DNA of 63,806 bases from an uncultured Oscillibacter sp. (GCA_910588005.1 CAJUQM010000011.1:1-63806), one strand, 5' to 3'; shown: positions 29,916 through 37,917, counted from the stretch's first letter. Made by a program: numbers and translations. Notes: generated by a model not told the origin, from the letters alone.

Positions 29916-30761
29916 ATGGAGCTGAAGCTCCCCCACAACCGCCTCCTCCGGGGGGCCTATCTCATGATCCAGCGGTATCTGCGGCACAATGTAGGCATCC
30001 AAAGCGCCGCTCTGGCGTTCTATCTGCTTTTTATGATTTTCCCCTTTCTCATCTTCATCAGCGCCCTGCTGGGACTCCTGCGGCTGGACGTGGCGGGAAT
30101 TCTGCTGGCGTTGGGGGAAATTCTGCCCCGGGGGGTGGTGGACCTCATCGAGGTCTATCTCACCTATGTGAGCCGGAATCCCAGCCCCCACCTGCTGGTG
30201 TTCGGCCTGGTGTTCTCCATCTACTTCCCCATGCGGGCCACCAACTCCCTGATGCGCTCCGTGCGGACGGCCTACCATCTAGGGCCGCCCAGGGGGCCGG
30301 TGCGGCATGTGCTGAACACTCTGCTTTATACCGTGCTGCTGATCGTCACCATCGCCGCCGCCCTGGCGCTGATGACTGTGGGCGACCGGATTTTGAGCTA
30401 CGCCGTGGTCCACTTCCGCCTGCCGTTCTTTGTGGCGGAGGCTTGGACAAAGCTCCGCTTCCCGGTGGTGGCGGTGCTGTGCTACTTCGCCCTGTTCCTC
30501 CTCTACGCCCTGGCGCAGGACGTCCGCCAGCCCTGGCGGAACATCTGGCCCGGCACCCTGGCGGCTCTGACGGCCTGGATGGCCGTCAGCTGGCTGTATG
30601 CGTTTTACGTGGATAACATCGCCAATTACTCCCTGCTCTACGGCTCCATCGGCACGGTGATCGCGCTGATGATCTGGCTGTACATGAGCTCCGTGGTGCT
30701 CATTATGGGGGCGGAACTCAACGGCACCATCATGAGCCTGCGAAAGGACGGCGGAAGCTGA
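29916..30761 (+). CDS. YihY/BrkB-family inner membrane protein
   Basis: A 281-residue polytopic protein with about six membrane helices. YLRHNVGIQSAALAFYLLFMIFPFLIFISALLG is the typical first pair, followed by GVVDLIEVYLTYVSRNPSP, FSIYFPMRATNSLMRSVRTAY, the long helices VLLIVTIAAALALMTVGD and VAVLCYFALFLLYAL, and the conserved end NYSLLYGSIGTVIALMIWLYMSSVVLIMGAELN. The family was once thought to contain RNase BN; its function is not settled. A GGAAAGG lies upstream of the ATG. It may be cotranscribed with the ArsC-like gene 52 bases before it. Confidence 0.93.
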   Translation: MELKLPHNRLLRGAYLMIQRYLRHNVGIQSAALAFYLLFMIFPFLIFISALLGLLRLDVAGILLALGEILPRGVVDLIEVYLTYVSRNPSPHLLVFGLVFSIYFPMRATNSLMRSVRTAYHLGPPRGPVRHVLNTLLYTVLLIVTIAAALALMTVGDRILSYAVVHFRLPFFVAEAWTKLRFPVVAVLCYFALFLLYALAQDVRQPWRNIWPGTLAALTAWMAVSWLYAFYVDNIANYSLLYGSIGTVIALMIWLYMSSVVLIMGAELNGTIMSLRKDGGS

Positions 30762-30767
30762 GGGCCG

Positions 30768-31181
30768 TCAGGAATTGTGGCTGTAATAGAAGATCGCGGC
30801 AAAATACGCCAGACCGGATATGAAAAACGCAAGGAGAAGTCCTGTGCCCAGCATGAGGTGTTTGTAATCGTCACCGCCAAGACCGTACAACACCATTCCC
30901 CCGATAAAAGAGAGAATCTGTGTGATTTGGAGCGCCCGCTGGCTGGCTTTCAGGTTAATGTGGCGGTTCCGCTCGTCACGCTCCAGCAGCAGGTCCTCTC
31001 TGGAGTGTTTTAGGGAGAGGCTGCGGAAGATGATCCTTCCGCCGATGGCCAGCCACATGAGAGCCGTACAGACATAGAGGAAAGAGGCTTCGCCGCGGCG
31101 AATGTTGAAAACAAGGAGAGCGATGAAGAGAAGTTCTCCAAACAGCCCGATGAAAAAGTTCTTTTTGTTATAGATTTTCAT
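30768..31181 (-). CDS. Membrane protein paired with an XRE regulator (module 1)
   Basis: A 137-residue protein with four membrane helices (FFIGLFGELLFIALLVFNI, ASFLYVCTALMWLAIGGRII, ALQITQILSFIGGMVLYGL, LMLGTGLLLAFFISGLAYFAAIFYY) and a charged loop LKHSREDLLLERDERNRHI between the second and third. That loop with its ERDER core is common in small membrane proteins encoded beside XRE regulators (DUF2178-like). The ATG lies within the 3' end of the regulator gene, overlapping it by 14 bases, so the two are coupled. Function unknown. Confidence 0.8.
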   Translation of the reverse strand: MKIYNKKNFFIGLFGELLFIALLVFNIRRGEASFLYVCTALMWLAIGGRIIFRSLSLKHSREDLLLERDERNRHINLKASQRALQITQILSFIGGMVLYGLGGDDYKHLMLGTGLLLAFFISGLAYFAAIFYYSHNS

Positions 31182-31398
31182 ACTGTCTGTCCTCCAGTTC
31201 CCGGTTTTCCCGCAGGCAGCAAAGCGCCTCCACCGTGACGCCGAAGACCTCCGCCATGCGGTAGGCCAGCATCAGCGAGGGGCTGTACTGCCCTTTTTCG
31301 ATAGAAATGATGGTCCGGGAGGACACGCGGACCGCCTCCGCCAGCTGCTGCTGGGTCATCCCCGCGGCGGTGCGCAGCTCCCGCACTCTGGTCTTCAT
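31168..31398 (-). CDS. XRE-family transcriptional regulator (module 1)
   Basis: A 76-residue Cro/CI-type helix-turn-helix protein: VRELRTAAGMTQQQLAEAVRVSSRTIISIEKGQYSPSLMLAYRMAEVFGVTVEALCCL spans the five-helix HTH_3 domain, with the recognition helix at SSRTIISIEKG. It is a DNA-binding domain only, like YozG-type regulators. Palindromes lie over its own promoter (31422-31449), so autoregulation is likely. The partner membrane gene overlaps its end. Confidence 0.93.
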   Translation of the reverse strand: MKTRVRELRTAAGMTQQQLAEAVRVSSRTIISIEKGQYSPSLMLAYRMAEVFGVTVEALCCLRENRELEDRQYENL

Positions 31399-31421
31399 GG
31401 CGGCCCTCCTCCCCGGATGTG

Positions 31422-31478
31422 AAGTTTGCTTCCTGTGAAGCTGGCTTCATGTTACCATGTATCCCGTCTCTAGTCAAG
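31422..31478 (-). promoter_or_regulatory. Promoter and twin operator of XRE module 1
   Basis: Minus-strand TTGACT (31478-31473), 17-base spacer, TAACAT (31455-31450). Immediately downstream lie two tandem palindromes, GAAG-CTGG-CTTC (31438-31449) and GAAG-TTTG-CTTC (31422-31433), with centres 16 bases apart, covering the start of transcription. Such placement fits autorepression by the adjacent XRE protein. Confidence 0.6.
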
Positions 31479-31552
31479 AGAAACATGAGGCGTTCCCGCT
31501 TGAGGGGGCGGCGGAAATTCGTAAACGTTTTTTGAATCCTGCCGCCGTTTTC

Positions 31553-31581
31553 TTTACTTTGGCGGTAAACTGTTCTAAAAT
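31553..31581 (+). promoter_or_regulatory. Promoter of the M29 aminopeptidase gene
   Basis: TTTACT (31553-31558), 17-base spacer, TAAAAT (31576-31581), about 50 bases before the ATG. Confidence 0.6.
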
Positions 31582-31632
31582 AGCGCATATTATGAAAAAC
31601 TATGAAAAACGCCGAAAGGATGATAAAAATTG

Positions 31633-32865
31633 ATGAATGAAAAGCTCAAGGAATACGCTCAGCTCCTGGTCCGGGTGGGATTAAACGTCCAGAAGGACCA
31701 GCGGCTGATCATCTCCTCTCCGGTGGAGTGCGCCTTCTTCGCCCGCCTGTGCGCCGAAGACGCCTACGCCGCCGGCTGCAAAGAGGTGGTTATGAACTGG
31801 ACCGACGACGCCCTGACCCGGATGAAATACCTCCATGCTCAGGAGGACGTCTTTGACACCGTGCCGGAGTGGCGGCAGCACTTTTTCAACGACCACGCCA
31901 AGGAGGGGGCGGCCTACCTGGCCATCTCCGCCACAGACCCGGAGAATCTCAAGGGCGTGGACACAAAACGCATCGTCCGCGCCCAGCAGGCCAGCGGTAA
32001 GGCATTAAAGGAGTTTGACCGGCTTCAGATGTGCGGCGGCTTCCCCTGGTGCATCGCCTCCATCCCCATCCCCAGCTGGGCGAAGCGGGTATTTCCGGAC
32101 GCGCCGGAGGACCAGGCCGTAGAGAGGCTCTGGGACACCATCTTCTCCGCCGTCCGCATCAGCGGCGACGGGAAGTGCGTGGAAAAGTGGAGGGTTCACC
32201 TGGACACCCTGGGGAAACGGCTGGAAAAGATGAACGCCCTGAACTTCAAGTCCCTTCACTACACCAACTCCCTTGGAACAGACCTGACCGTGGAGCTGCC
32301 GGAGGGCCATGTCTGGGAGGCGGGCAACGACGTAACCCTCTCCGGTCAAAATTATATCGCCAACATTCCCACCGAGGAGCTGTTCACCTCTCCTTTGAAA
32401 ACCGGGGTCAACGGCGTGGTGTACGCCTCGCTGCCCCTGGCCCACGACGGCTGCGTCATCGACGGGTTCCACTTCGTGGTAAAGGATGGAAAAATTGTGG
32501 AAGCCCACGCCAAAAAAGGCGAAGAGGCTTTAAAGGCCGCCATCTCCGTGGACGAGGGCGCGGCCTACTTCGGGGAGGTGGCCCTGGTCCCTTACGACAG
32601 TCCCATCTCCAACCAGAAAATTCTGTTCTACAACACCCTCTTTGACGAGAACGCCGCCTGCCACATCGCCTTTGGCGAGGCGTACCCCTGCCTCCAGGGG
32701 GGACAGCAGATGACCAAGGAGGAGCTGAAGGAGCGGGGTCTCAACGACTCTATCACCCACGTGGACTTTATGATCGGCACAAAGGACCTCTCCATTGTGG
32801 GCACCACCCACGATGGAAGAGAGATCCCCGTGTTTGTGGACGGCAACTTCGCGCCGGGAATCTGA
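31633..32865 (+). CDS. Aminopeptidase, M29 family (AmpS/PepS-like)
   Basis: A 410-residue cytosolic metallo-aminopeptidase. The N-terminus EKLKEYAQLLVRVGLNVQKDQRLIISSPVECAFFARL is the family hallmark; YTNSLGTDLTVELPEGHVWEAGN, NIPTEELFTSPLKTGVNG with the metal Glu residues, DEGAAYFGEVALVPYDSPI, and the metal-binding HIAFGEAYPC and HVDFMIGTKDLSIVGTT complete the M29 domain. The ATG at 31633 follows AAAGGATG at a long distance; a TTG one codon earlier is an alternative. It provides broad N-terminal peptide trimming. Confidence 0.93.
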   Translation: MNEKLKEYAQLLVRVGLNVQKDQRLIISSPVECAFFARLCAEDAYAAGCKEVVMNWTDDALTRMKYLHAQEDVFDTVPEWRQHFFNDHAKEGAAYLAISATDPENLKGVDTKRIVRAQQASGKALKEFDRLQMCGGFPWCIASIPIPSWAKRVFPDAPEDQAVERLWDTIFSAVRISGDGKCVEKWRVHLDTLGKRLEKMNALNFKSLHYTNSLGTDLTVELPEGHVWEAGNDVTLSGQNYIANIPTEELFTSPLKTGVNGVVYASLPLAHDGCVIDGFHFVVKDGKIVEAHAKKGEEALKAAISVDEGAAYFGEVALVPYDSPISNQKILFYNTLFDENAACHIAFGEAYPCLQGGQQMTKEELKERGLNDSITHVDFMIGTKDLSIVGTTHDGREIPVFVDGNFAPGI

Positions 32866-32977
32866 ATTTGGGGACGGGAAGCGGAAAATCGGAGATGAGG
32901 CCTGGACCTCCGGCAGGGCGGAAGCCGCGTCTCCCCTTCCTGTCCTCCAAACTTATAGAAACAGAGGAGAAATTTCC

Positions 32978-33466
32978 ATGGCATACAAACTGAGAGCTTC
33001 TGACGCGTCCGTCCTGATCTGCGACGGCGCCCGGGTATCCGGGGACGTAACTCTGGGCAGGGGCGTGAACATCTGGTACAACGCCGTCCTCCGGGGGGAC
33101 GACGGCTCCATCACCGTAGGCGAAGACACCAATATCCAGGACGGAGCCGTCCTCCACGAGGAAACCCGCGTAGGCGCGGGATGCACCATTGGCCATAACG
33201 CCATTGTCCACGGCTGCTCCGTGGGGGACAACACCCTCATCGGTATGGGCGCCGTCATTTTAAACGGCGCAAGAATCGGCAGCAACTGTATTGTGGGCGC
33301 CGGGGCGCTGGTTACCGGAAAGATGGACGCGCCGGACGGCTCCATGATTCTGGGCAATCCCGCCAAGGTGGTCCGTGCCTTGACAGAGGCGGAAATTGCA
33401 GGAAACCAAGCATCCGCCCAAGGATATCTGGCGGCGGCGGAGCGGTACCGCCGGGGTGAAGAGTGA
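32978..33466 (+). CDS. Gamma-carbonic anhydrase-like protein (YrdA type)
   Basis: A 162-residue left-handed beta-helix protein. Hexapeptide repeats run from SVLICDGARVSGDVTLGRGV to SNCIVGAGALVTGKM. The three zinc-site histidines of the gamma class are at H60 (AVLHEET), H73 and H78 (IGHNAIVHGC), and NIWYNAVLRGDDGSI is the conserved opening. AGAGGAGA about seven bases before the ATG at 32978 fixes the start. It lacks the acidic loop of archaeal Cam, so carbonic anhydrase activity is uncertain. It lies 112 bases after the aminopeptidase and eight before the transporter gene. Confidence 0.9.
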   Translation: MAYKLRASDASVLICDGARVSGDVTLGRGVNIWYNAVLRGDDGSITVGEDTNIQDGAVLHEETRVGAGCTIGHNAIVHGCSVGDNTLIGMGAVILNGARIGSNCIVGAGALVTGKMDAPDGSMILGNPAKVVRALTEAEIAGNQASAQGYLAAAERYRRGEE

Positions 33467-33473
33467 AGGCGCT

Positions 33474-34646
33474 ATGGAGTGGAATAAACAAAACGTAAAA
33501 TATCTGCTGCTGGTGGTATGCGGCGGCGTGGCCTTTTACTGCGCCTTGCAAAACCTGGGAACGGTACTGGGCGGTCTGGGCTGGCTGCTGGGGGTGCTGT
33601 GGCCCTTCCTGCTGGGCGGGGCCATCGCCTTTATCCTGGGCGTCCCCATGCGGGCCGTTGAGCGGCGCCTCCTCCCCGCTTCCCGGCGCTGGCGCAAGGC
33701 CCGCCGCCCTCTGGCGCTGGTGCTGACGCTGGCGGCGGTTATCGGCGTGCTGACGCTGGCCTCGGCGGTCATCGGTCCCGGCGTGGGGGAGGCGGTGATG
33801 TCCCTGGCCCGGCAGATTCCCGTGGCGGTAGAGCGGCTTCAGGACCAGCTCTCCGAGCTAGAGGCCTATTTGCCGCTGTTGGAATCCTGGGCGGAGGATC
33901 TGGAGATCGACTGGAAGGGCTTGACGGAAAAGGCTGTGGGCCTGGTTCAAACCTGGGGCAGCGGACTTCTCTCCAGCGGCGGCGGATTCATCGGCGGCTT
34001 TGTCAGCGGCGTCAGCACCTTTGTCATCGGGCTGATCTTCTCCTTCTACATCCTGCTGCAAAAAGAGTCCCTGTCCCGCCAGGGACGGCAGGTGCTGTAC
34101 GCTCTTCTGCCCGTCTCCGGGGCGGATAGAATCTTGGAGATTTTGCGCCTGGCAAACCGGACCTTTTCCAGCTTTCTCTCCGGCCAGTGCCTGGAGGCGG
34201 CCATTTTAGGCACGCTGTTCGCCGTATCCATGACAATCTTCCGGATGCCCTACGCCCTGCTGGTGGGCGTCCTCATCGCCTTGACGGCTCTCATTCCCAT
34301 CGTGGGGGCCTTTATCGGCTGCGTGGTGGGGGCGCTGCTCATCGCCGTCACCGACCCTTGGAAGGCCCTGATGTTTATCATTCTCTTCCTGGTGCTCCAG
34401 CAGATCGAGGGAAATCTCATCTATCCCCACGTGGTGGGTTCCTCCGTGGGCCTGCCCTCCATCTGGGTGCTGGCGGCGGTGACCCTGGGCGGCAAACTGA
34501 TGGGAATTGCCGGAATGCTGTTCTTCATTCCGCTGTGCTCCGTGATCTATGCTTTGTTCCGCGATTTCGTGAAAGGGCGGCTGCGGGAAAAACGGGTACC
34601 CGCGAAAAAATGGCGGGAACCCCCGCCGGACCTCAGGCGAAAATAA
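33474..34646 (+). CDS. AI-2E family transporter
   Basis: A 390-residue membrane protein of the AI-2E/PerM superfamily with seven to eight helices. Features: LGWLLGVLWPFLLGGAIAFILGVPM, a large soluble loop with GVGEAVMSLARQIPVAVERLQDQLSEL, FIGGFVSGVSTFVIGLIFSFYILLQKE, LSGQCLEAAILGTLFAVSMTIFRMPYALLVGVLIALTALIPIVGAFIG and FLVLQQIEGNLIYPHVVGSSVGLPSIWVLAAVTLGGKLMGI, the family signature. The ATG at 33474 lies eight bases after the carbonic anhydrase-like gene. Members export or exchange varied solutes, and the LuxS gene far downstream is not proof of autoinducer transport. Confidence 0.93.
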   Translation: MEWNKQNVKYLLLVVCGGVAFYCALQNLGTVLGGLGWLLGVLWPFLLGGAIAFILGVPMRAVERRLLPASRRWRKARRPLALVLTLAAVIGVLTLASAVIGPGVGEAVMSLARQIPVAVERLQDQLSELEAYLPLLESWAEDLEIDWKGLTEKAVGLVQTWGSGLLSSGGGFIGGFVSGVSTFVIGLIFSFYILLQKESLSRQGRQVLYALLPVSGADRILEILRLANRTFSSFLSGQCLEAAILGTLFAVSMTIFRMPYALLVGVLIALTALIPIVGAFIGCVVGALLIAVTDPWKALMFIILFLVLQQIEGNLIYPHVVGSSVGLPSIWVLAAVTLGGKLMGIAGMLFFIPLCSVIYALFRDFVKGRLREKRVPAKKWREPPPDLRRK

Positions 34647-34651
34647 CGGCA

Positions 34652-34694
34652 GAAGATGCCTCCGGAAAAATTTCCGGAGGCATCTTCATTTTTC
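34652..34694 (+). terminator. Terminator after the AI-2E transporter gene
   Basis: A perfect 17-bp stem (arms GAAGATGCCTCCGGAAA and complement) and ATTTTT directly after it, six bases past the stop. Confidence 0.93.
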
Positions 34695-34696
34695 TA

Positions 34697-34756
34697 TTGA
34701 CAACGATTCTTGTCAGTGCTATGATCTCTTTGACAACGATCATTGTCAAATTGACA
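34697..34756 (+). promoter_or_regulatory. Promoter and palindromic operators of XRE module 2
   Basis: TTGACA (34697-34702), 17-base spacer, TATGAT (34720-34725). The site TTGACAA-CGATTC-TTGTCA (34697-34715) covers the -35 and spacer, and a perfect TTGACAA-CGATCA-TTGTCAA (34730-34749) covers the start of transcription, with an extra half site TTGACA at 34751-34756. Centres are 33-34 bases apart, about three helical turns. This fits autorepression by the XRE protein encoded next. Confidence 0.7.
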
Positions 34757-34785
34757 AAAAAATTATCAGAACTGGAGGTGTGTCC

Positions 34786-35004
34786 ATGCCGCTGTACAAC
34801 CGGTTGAAAGAGTACCGGGCCAGGCTGGGTGTCAATCAGCAGGAGATGGGGCGAATGGCGGGGGTATCCCGCCAGACCATCAGCCAGATCGAGCGCGGGG
34901 ACTACTCCCCGTCGGTGACGCTGGCCCTAAAGCTGGCAAAGCTCTGCGGCGCAGCCGTGGAGGATCTCTTTAGCTACCAGGAGGATCAAAGCGATGAAAG
35001 TTAA
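34786..35004 (+). CDS. XRE-family transcriptional regulator (module 2)
   Basis: A 72-residue regulator with a single HTH_3 domain: YNRLKEYRARLGVNQQEMGRMAGVSRQTISQIERGDYSPSVTLALKLAKLCGAAVEDLF, recognition helix SRQTISQIERG. GGAGG seven bases before the ATG at 34786 decides the start over a GTG two codons earlier. The next gene overlaps its end by 11 bases. Its likely operators lie just upstream. It is of the same class as the regulator at 31168-31398 but the two have different palindromes upstream. Confidence 0.94.
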   Translation: MPLYNRLKEYRARLGVNQQEMGRMAGVSRQTISQIERGDYSPSVTLALKLAKLCGAAVEDLFSYQEDQSDES

Positions 35005-35767
35005 AACTGAGAAAAGTGAAAATCGAAAAGCCCTGCCCAAATTCTTTTTGACCATGCTGGGAAGTCTGCTGGCAGGGGGCTTTCTGGGGTTTTTGGTGGG
35101 GTTCAGCCGAATCCTTGGGCCGGACACCGGGGAGATCGGCCGGTGGCTGGACGGCACGCTCCGAGCCGCCACACCCTGGGGCATCCCCGTGACCTCGGCG
35201 CTGACCATGGGGGCCTGCTTCCTCCTCTACCGTTCCGCCGCAAAGAAGTTTGCCGCCTGGGGCGGCGGGGACGAGGACGACGTGTCCCAGTCCGTTGAGG
35301 TCCTCCTCAGCTGGGCGCTGCTGCTCAGCGCCGTGCAGCTGCTGCTCAGCCTCTTTTTCATGACCGCCATTGGGACATATCAGCCGGAAAAGGGGGTGCT
35401 GGCCATGGTGGGGGTATTCCTCCTCTCCTGCGCCTGCGTGATCTTCACCCAGCAGAAGGTGGTGGACCTGGAGCGGCGGATGAATCCGGAGAAACACGGC
35501 AGCGTCTATGACGCCAAGTTCCAGAAAAAGTGGCTGGACAGCTGCGACGAGTCGGAGCGCCTGCAGATCGGCGAGGCCAGCTACCGGGCCTATATGGTGA
35601 CCACCCGTGTGTGCCTGGGGCTGTGGATGGTGCTGACCGTCCTGGGCATGGTCTTTGAGATCGGGATGCTGCCGGTGACCGTGCTCTTGCTGGTCTGGGG
35701 TCTAATGCAGGTAACTTACACCCTGGAATGCATCCGCCTCTCCAAAAACGGCATGGCGGCGCAATGA
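34994..35767 (+). CDS. DUF3169-like membrane protein (module 2)
   Basis: A 257-residue protein with six membrane helices: FLTMLGSLLAGGFLGFLVGF, IPVTSALTMGACFLLY, VLLSWALLLSAVQLLLSLFFMTAI, GVLAMVGVFLLSCACVIFTQ, YMVTTRVCLGLWMVLTVLGMVF and MLPVTVLLLVWGLMQVTYTLECIRLS. Between the fourth and fifth a soluble loop (LERRMNPEKHGSVYDAKFQKKWLDSCDESERLQIGEASY) is the most recognisable part of DUF3169. It overlaps the XRE gene and is coexpressed with it. Function unknown. Confidence 0.85.
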   Translation: MKVKTEKSENRKALPKFFLTMLGSLLAGGFLGFLVGFSRILGPDTGEIGRWLDGTLRAATPWGIPVTSALTMGACFLLYRSAAKKFAAWGGGDEDDVSQSVEVLLSWALLLSAVQLLLSLFFMTAIGTYQPEKGVLAMVGVFLLSCACVIFTQQKVVDLERRMNPEKHGSVYDAKFQKKWLDSCDESERLQIGEASYRAYMVTTRVCLGLWMVLTVLGMVFEIGMLPVTVLLLVWGLMQVTYTLECIRLSKNGMAAQ

Positions 35768-35945
35768 AACAGGGGCTTTTCGCAACCGGCGGAAGTCCCT
35801 TGTCCAAGCATTCACAACAAACAGCTCCCAAAATCTGGAGCCGCTCATCGGACTCCGGAATCTGGAGGTCACCGCTTATACGTAACCGCCGGCTATTTCG
35901 ATCCGTCCCTGCGGCGCCAAATCAGCCGGCCAAGACCTGCTCCTA
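35768..35945. other. Intergenic region without recognised features
   Basis: No credible coding frame, promoter or strong hairpin is seen between the DUF3169 gene and the convergent broken membrane gene. Confidence 0.5.
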
Positions 35946-36319
35946 TCAGAGGCCGGTGTTAAGCAAAACCGCGAAAAGCAGAGAAACTCCTGCCGCCTCC
36001 AGGTTGTAGTGTCCGGTGAGGCGGTACCGGAGGCCGGCGGCGGCAGTGATGTTCCTGCAGAGGAGGAGTAACACTCCCTCTAAGACAGCCGGGATAGCCG
36101 TGTAAATTCGGCCCCGGCCCTTGAGTCTGCAGGCGGCGGCTGTACTGCAGGCCAGAGGAACCAGGAAGAGAAAAAACAGCTGAACAGGCCGTCAACGGCA
36201 GCGCCCGCCCGGCATACGGCAGAGTTCACCAGGCAGATGACAGCGGAAGCCGCCGCAATCGAGAAAAAGACGGCGAGAATTTCCGGAATGATCTTTGATT
36301 TTACAGGACCGCCTCCCAT
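35946..36319 (-). pseudogene. 4-TM membrane protein gene broken by a single-base deletion
   Basis: Two minus-strand frames read as one protein. The first (ATG at 36319) gives MGGGPVKSKIIPEILAVFFS, a helix AAASAVICLVNSAVC and GAAVDGLFSCFF. Reading then continues sensibly only in another frame: LFLVPLACSTAAACRLKGRG, IYTAIPAVLEGVLLLLCRN, RYRLTGHYNLEAAGVSLLFAVLLNTGL and a TGA at 35946-35948. Adding one T to the T6 run (A6 on plus, 36171-36176) joins them into about 124 residues with four helices; the segment length (374 = 3 x 124 + 2) agrees. Either a recent inactivation or a homopolymer sequencing error. The family is not recognised. Confidence 0.6.
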
Positions 36320-36495
36320 CTGTCTTCCGGCTTTTTTCTGATCTTACCGCAGGCGCGGTCCCGGTGCAATCCCTCTAGAATCCTTTTGCTGTCTGCGCGG
36401 CGGACCGCCGGAGACCGCTCCAACCGCATATGGACCCTTGAATACATCCGTCATAAAATGGGCGGCAAGTGAGAATTTATTTAGGAGGAATCTCT

Positions 36496-36657
36496 ATGAA
36501 GCGTTTTGAAAAGGTATACAGCCAAGGAACTCTTGATGTAATTGAAATCTGGTTAGACACCGAAACAGGCGTAAATTACGTGTTTCACAGAAACGGAAAT
36601 GCGGCAGGCTTTACCCCCCTTCTTGATCAAGATGGAAAGCCGGTTGTAACACGATAA
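36496..36657 (+). CDS. DUF6440-like small protein
   Basis: A 53-residue protein MKRFEKVYSQGTLDVIEIWL... ending AAGFTPLLDQDGKPVV, a pattern I associate with DUF6440 (short beta-rich proteins with a YVFH core and a LLDxDGKP end). AGGAGG sits seven bases before the ATG. Codon use is more A/T-rich than the neighbours, so recent transfer is possible. Function unknown. Confidence 0.75.
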   Translation: MKRFEKVYSQGTLDVIEIWLDTETGVNYVFHRNGNAAGFTPLLDQDGKPVVTR

Positions 36658-36664
36658 TTTGATT

Positions 36665-36703
36665 GGATCCGGCAATCCTCTGTGAGAGGCGGCTGCCGGA
36701 TCC
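36665..36703 (+). terminator. Inverted repeat after the DUF6440 gene
   Basis: GGATCCGGCA and TGCCGGATCC form a 10-bp stem with a 19-base loop seven bases past the stop. There is no strong T-run. Confidence 0.4.
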
Positions 36704-36769
36704 TCCCATAAAGCGCTTTGGAAAACCGCCCATTAATAGTGAGCAAAACGGGGGAATGGGATGCTTTGC

Positions 36770-36798
36770 TTGCCAGCGGGGCATCCTTGTGCTATAAT
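36770..36798 (+). promoter_or_regulatory. Promoter of the DUF2238-like gene
   Basis: TTGCCA (36770-36775), 17-base spacer, perfect TATAAT (36793-36798), 30 bases before the TTG start. Confidence 0.75.
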
Positions 36799-36828
36799 CT
36801 TTTCAATACGCAAAAAGGAGAAACCGGC

Positions 36829-37710
36829 TTGAAAAAGACAAAACAGGAAAAAAAGTGGGAGAAAAAGAGTTTTCGCCAGGCCATGGACCGGGAGCTGCGG
36901 GAGCACAGAAGTTCCTTCATCGTCTTTAATATTCTGCGTCTGCTGGTAGTCGTGGTTCTGGTACGCCAGCTGATGCGGGGCAGCTACGAGAGCGCGTTTT
37001 TCTGCGTCCTGACTATGACGCTGCTATATGTGCCCAGCTGGCTCCAAGTAAAGCTGCACATTGAGCTACCTCCGCCGCTGGAGATCACCATTTTGTGCTT
37101 CATTTTTGCAGCGGAGATCCTGGGAGAGGTCAACGCCTACTACGAACGGGTTCCCCATTGGGACACGATGCTCCACACCCTCAACGGCTTTCTGGCGGCG
37201 GCGGTAGGCTTCTCCCTCATCATGCTCCTGAACGACGATGAGCGCCTCACCTTCGACCTCTCCCCCTTCTTCCTGGCCCTAGTGGCCTTTTGTTTCTCTA
37301 TGACCATCGGCGTGCTGTGGGAGTTCTTCGAATTCTTCATGGACTGGTTCTTCCACACGGACATGCAGCGGGACACGGTGGTGCACGTCATCCACAGCGC
37401 CGCCTTGGACATGACCCACTCCAACAAGGTGGTCACCATACCGGACATACAGGATGTGGTCGTCAACGGCGAGAGCCTGGGTATGGGCGGGTATCTGGAC
37501 ATCGGTCTGATCGACACCATGAAAGACCTGTTTGTAAACTTTATCGGCGCGGTGGTGTTCTCCGCAGCTGGTTTCCTTTACGCCAAGAGCAAGGGCAGGA
37601 GCCGCAGCGCGGCGCTGGGGTTTGTCCCCAGCAAAAAGACCCGGGCGCAGGACTATCTTCGCCAGGCCCGGGAGAAAAACGGCGTCTCCCCCGAGCGGAA
37701 AGAGGACTAG
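36829..37710 (+). CDS. Integral membrane protein, DUF2238 (YjdF)-like
   Basis: A 293-residue membrane protein. After a basic N-terminus there are about six helices. The motif PHWDTMLHTLNGFLAAAVGFSLIMLLN and the acidic-aromatic IGVLWEFFEFFMDWFF followed by DTVVHVIHSAALDMT match the DUF2238 pattern of conserved Asp, His and Glu residues in the membrane, and LIDTMKDLFVNFIGAVVFSAAGF closes the domain. A conserved D-x-M-D-L near the end hints at an intramembrane catalytic or metal site, but no function is established. The start is a TTG with AAAGGAG eight bases upstream, directly after a consensus promoter. It is monocistronic. Confidence 0.8.
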   Translation: MKKTKQEKKWEKKSFRQAMDRELREHRSSFIVFNILRLLVVVVLVRQLMRGSYESAFFCVLTMTLLYVPSWLQVKLHIELPPPLEITILCFIFAAEILGEVNAYYERVPHWDTMLHTLNGFLAAAVGFSLIMLLNDDERLTFDLSPFFLALVAFCFSMTIGVLWEFFEFFMDWFFHTDMQRDTVVHVIHSAALDMTHSNKVVTIPDIQDVVVNGESLGMGGYLDIGLIDTMKDLFVNFIGAVVFSAAGFLYAKSKGRSRSAALGFVPSKKTRAQDYLRQAREKNGVSPERKED

Positions 37711-37731
37711 GCGCGTCTTCTCTAAAAAAGG

Positions 37732-37759
37732 CCGTATCCCGTTACCCGCCGGGATACGG
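37732..37759 (+). terminator. Hairpin after the DUF2238-like gene
   Basis: CCGTATCCCG and CGGGATACGG form a perfect 10-bp stem with an 8-base loop, 21 bases past the stop; the trailing TCTCAATTTAT is weakly U-rich. Confidence 0.6.
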
Positions 37760-37917
37760 TCTCAATTTATCAAATGAGCGTTTCCCCACCCCCCCTCTGT
37801 TCTCAGGGACCCACATAAAAGCCCTGAGACCTTGCTGTTTTTGAGAGCGGAAGCGCCTTCCCGGGCCATCCGCCCCCTCCTCCGCCGGAGTGATCCCCCC
37901 GCTTTTTGACAGTTGAA

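Noticed and set aside
36665..36703. BamHI-like palindrome GGATCC-containing inverted repeat as a mobile-element end
   Set aside because: No transposase, no direct repeat flanks; more simply a hairpin behind a small gene.
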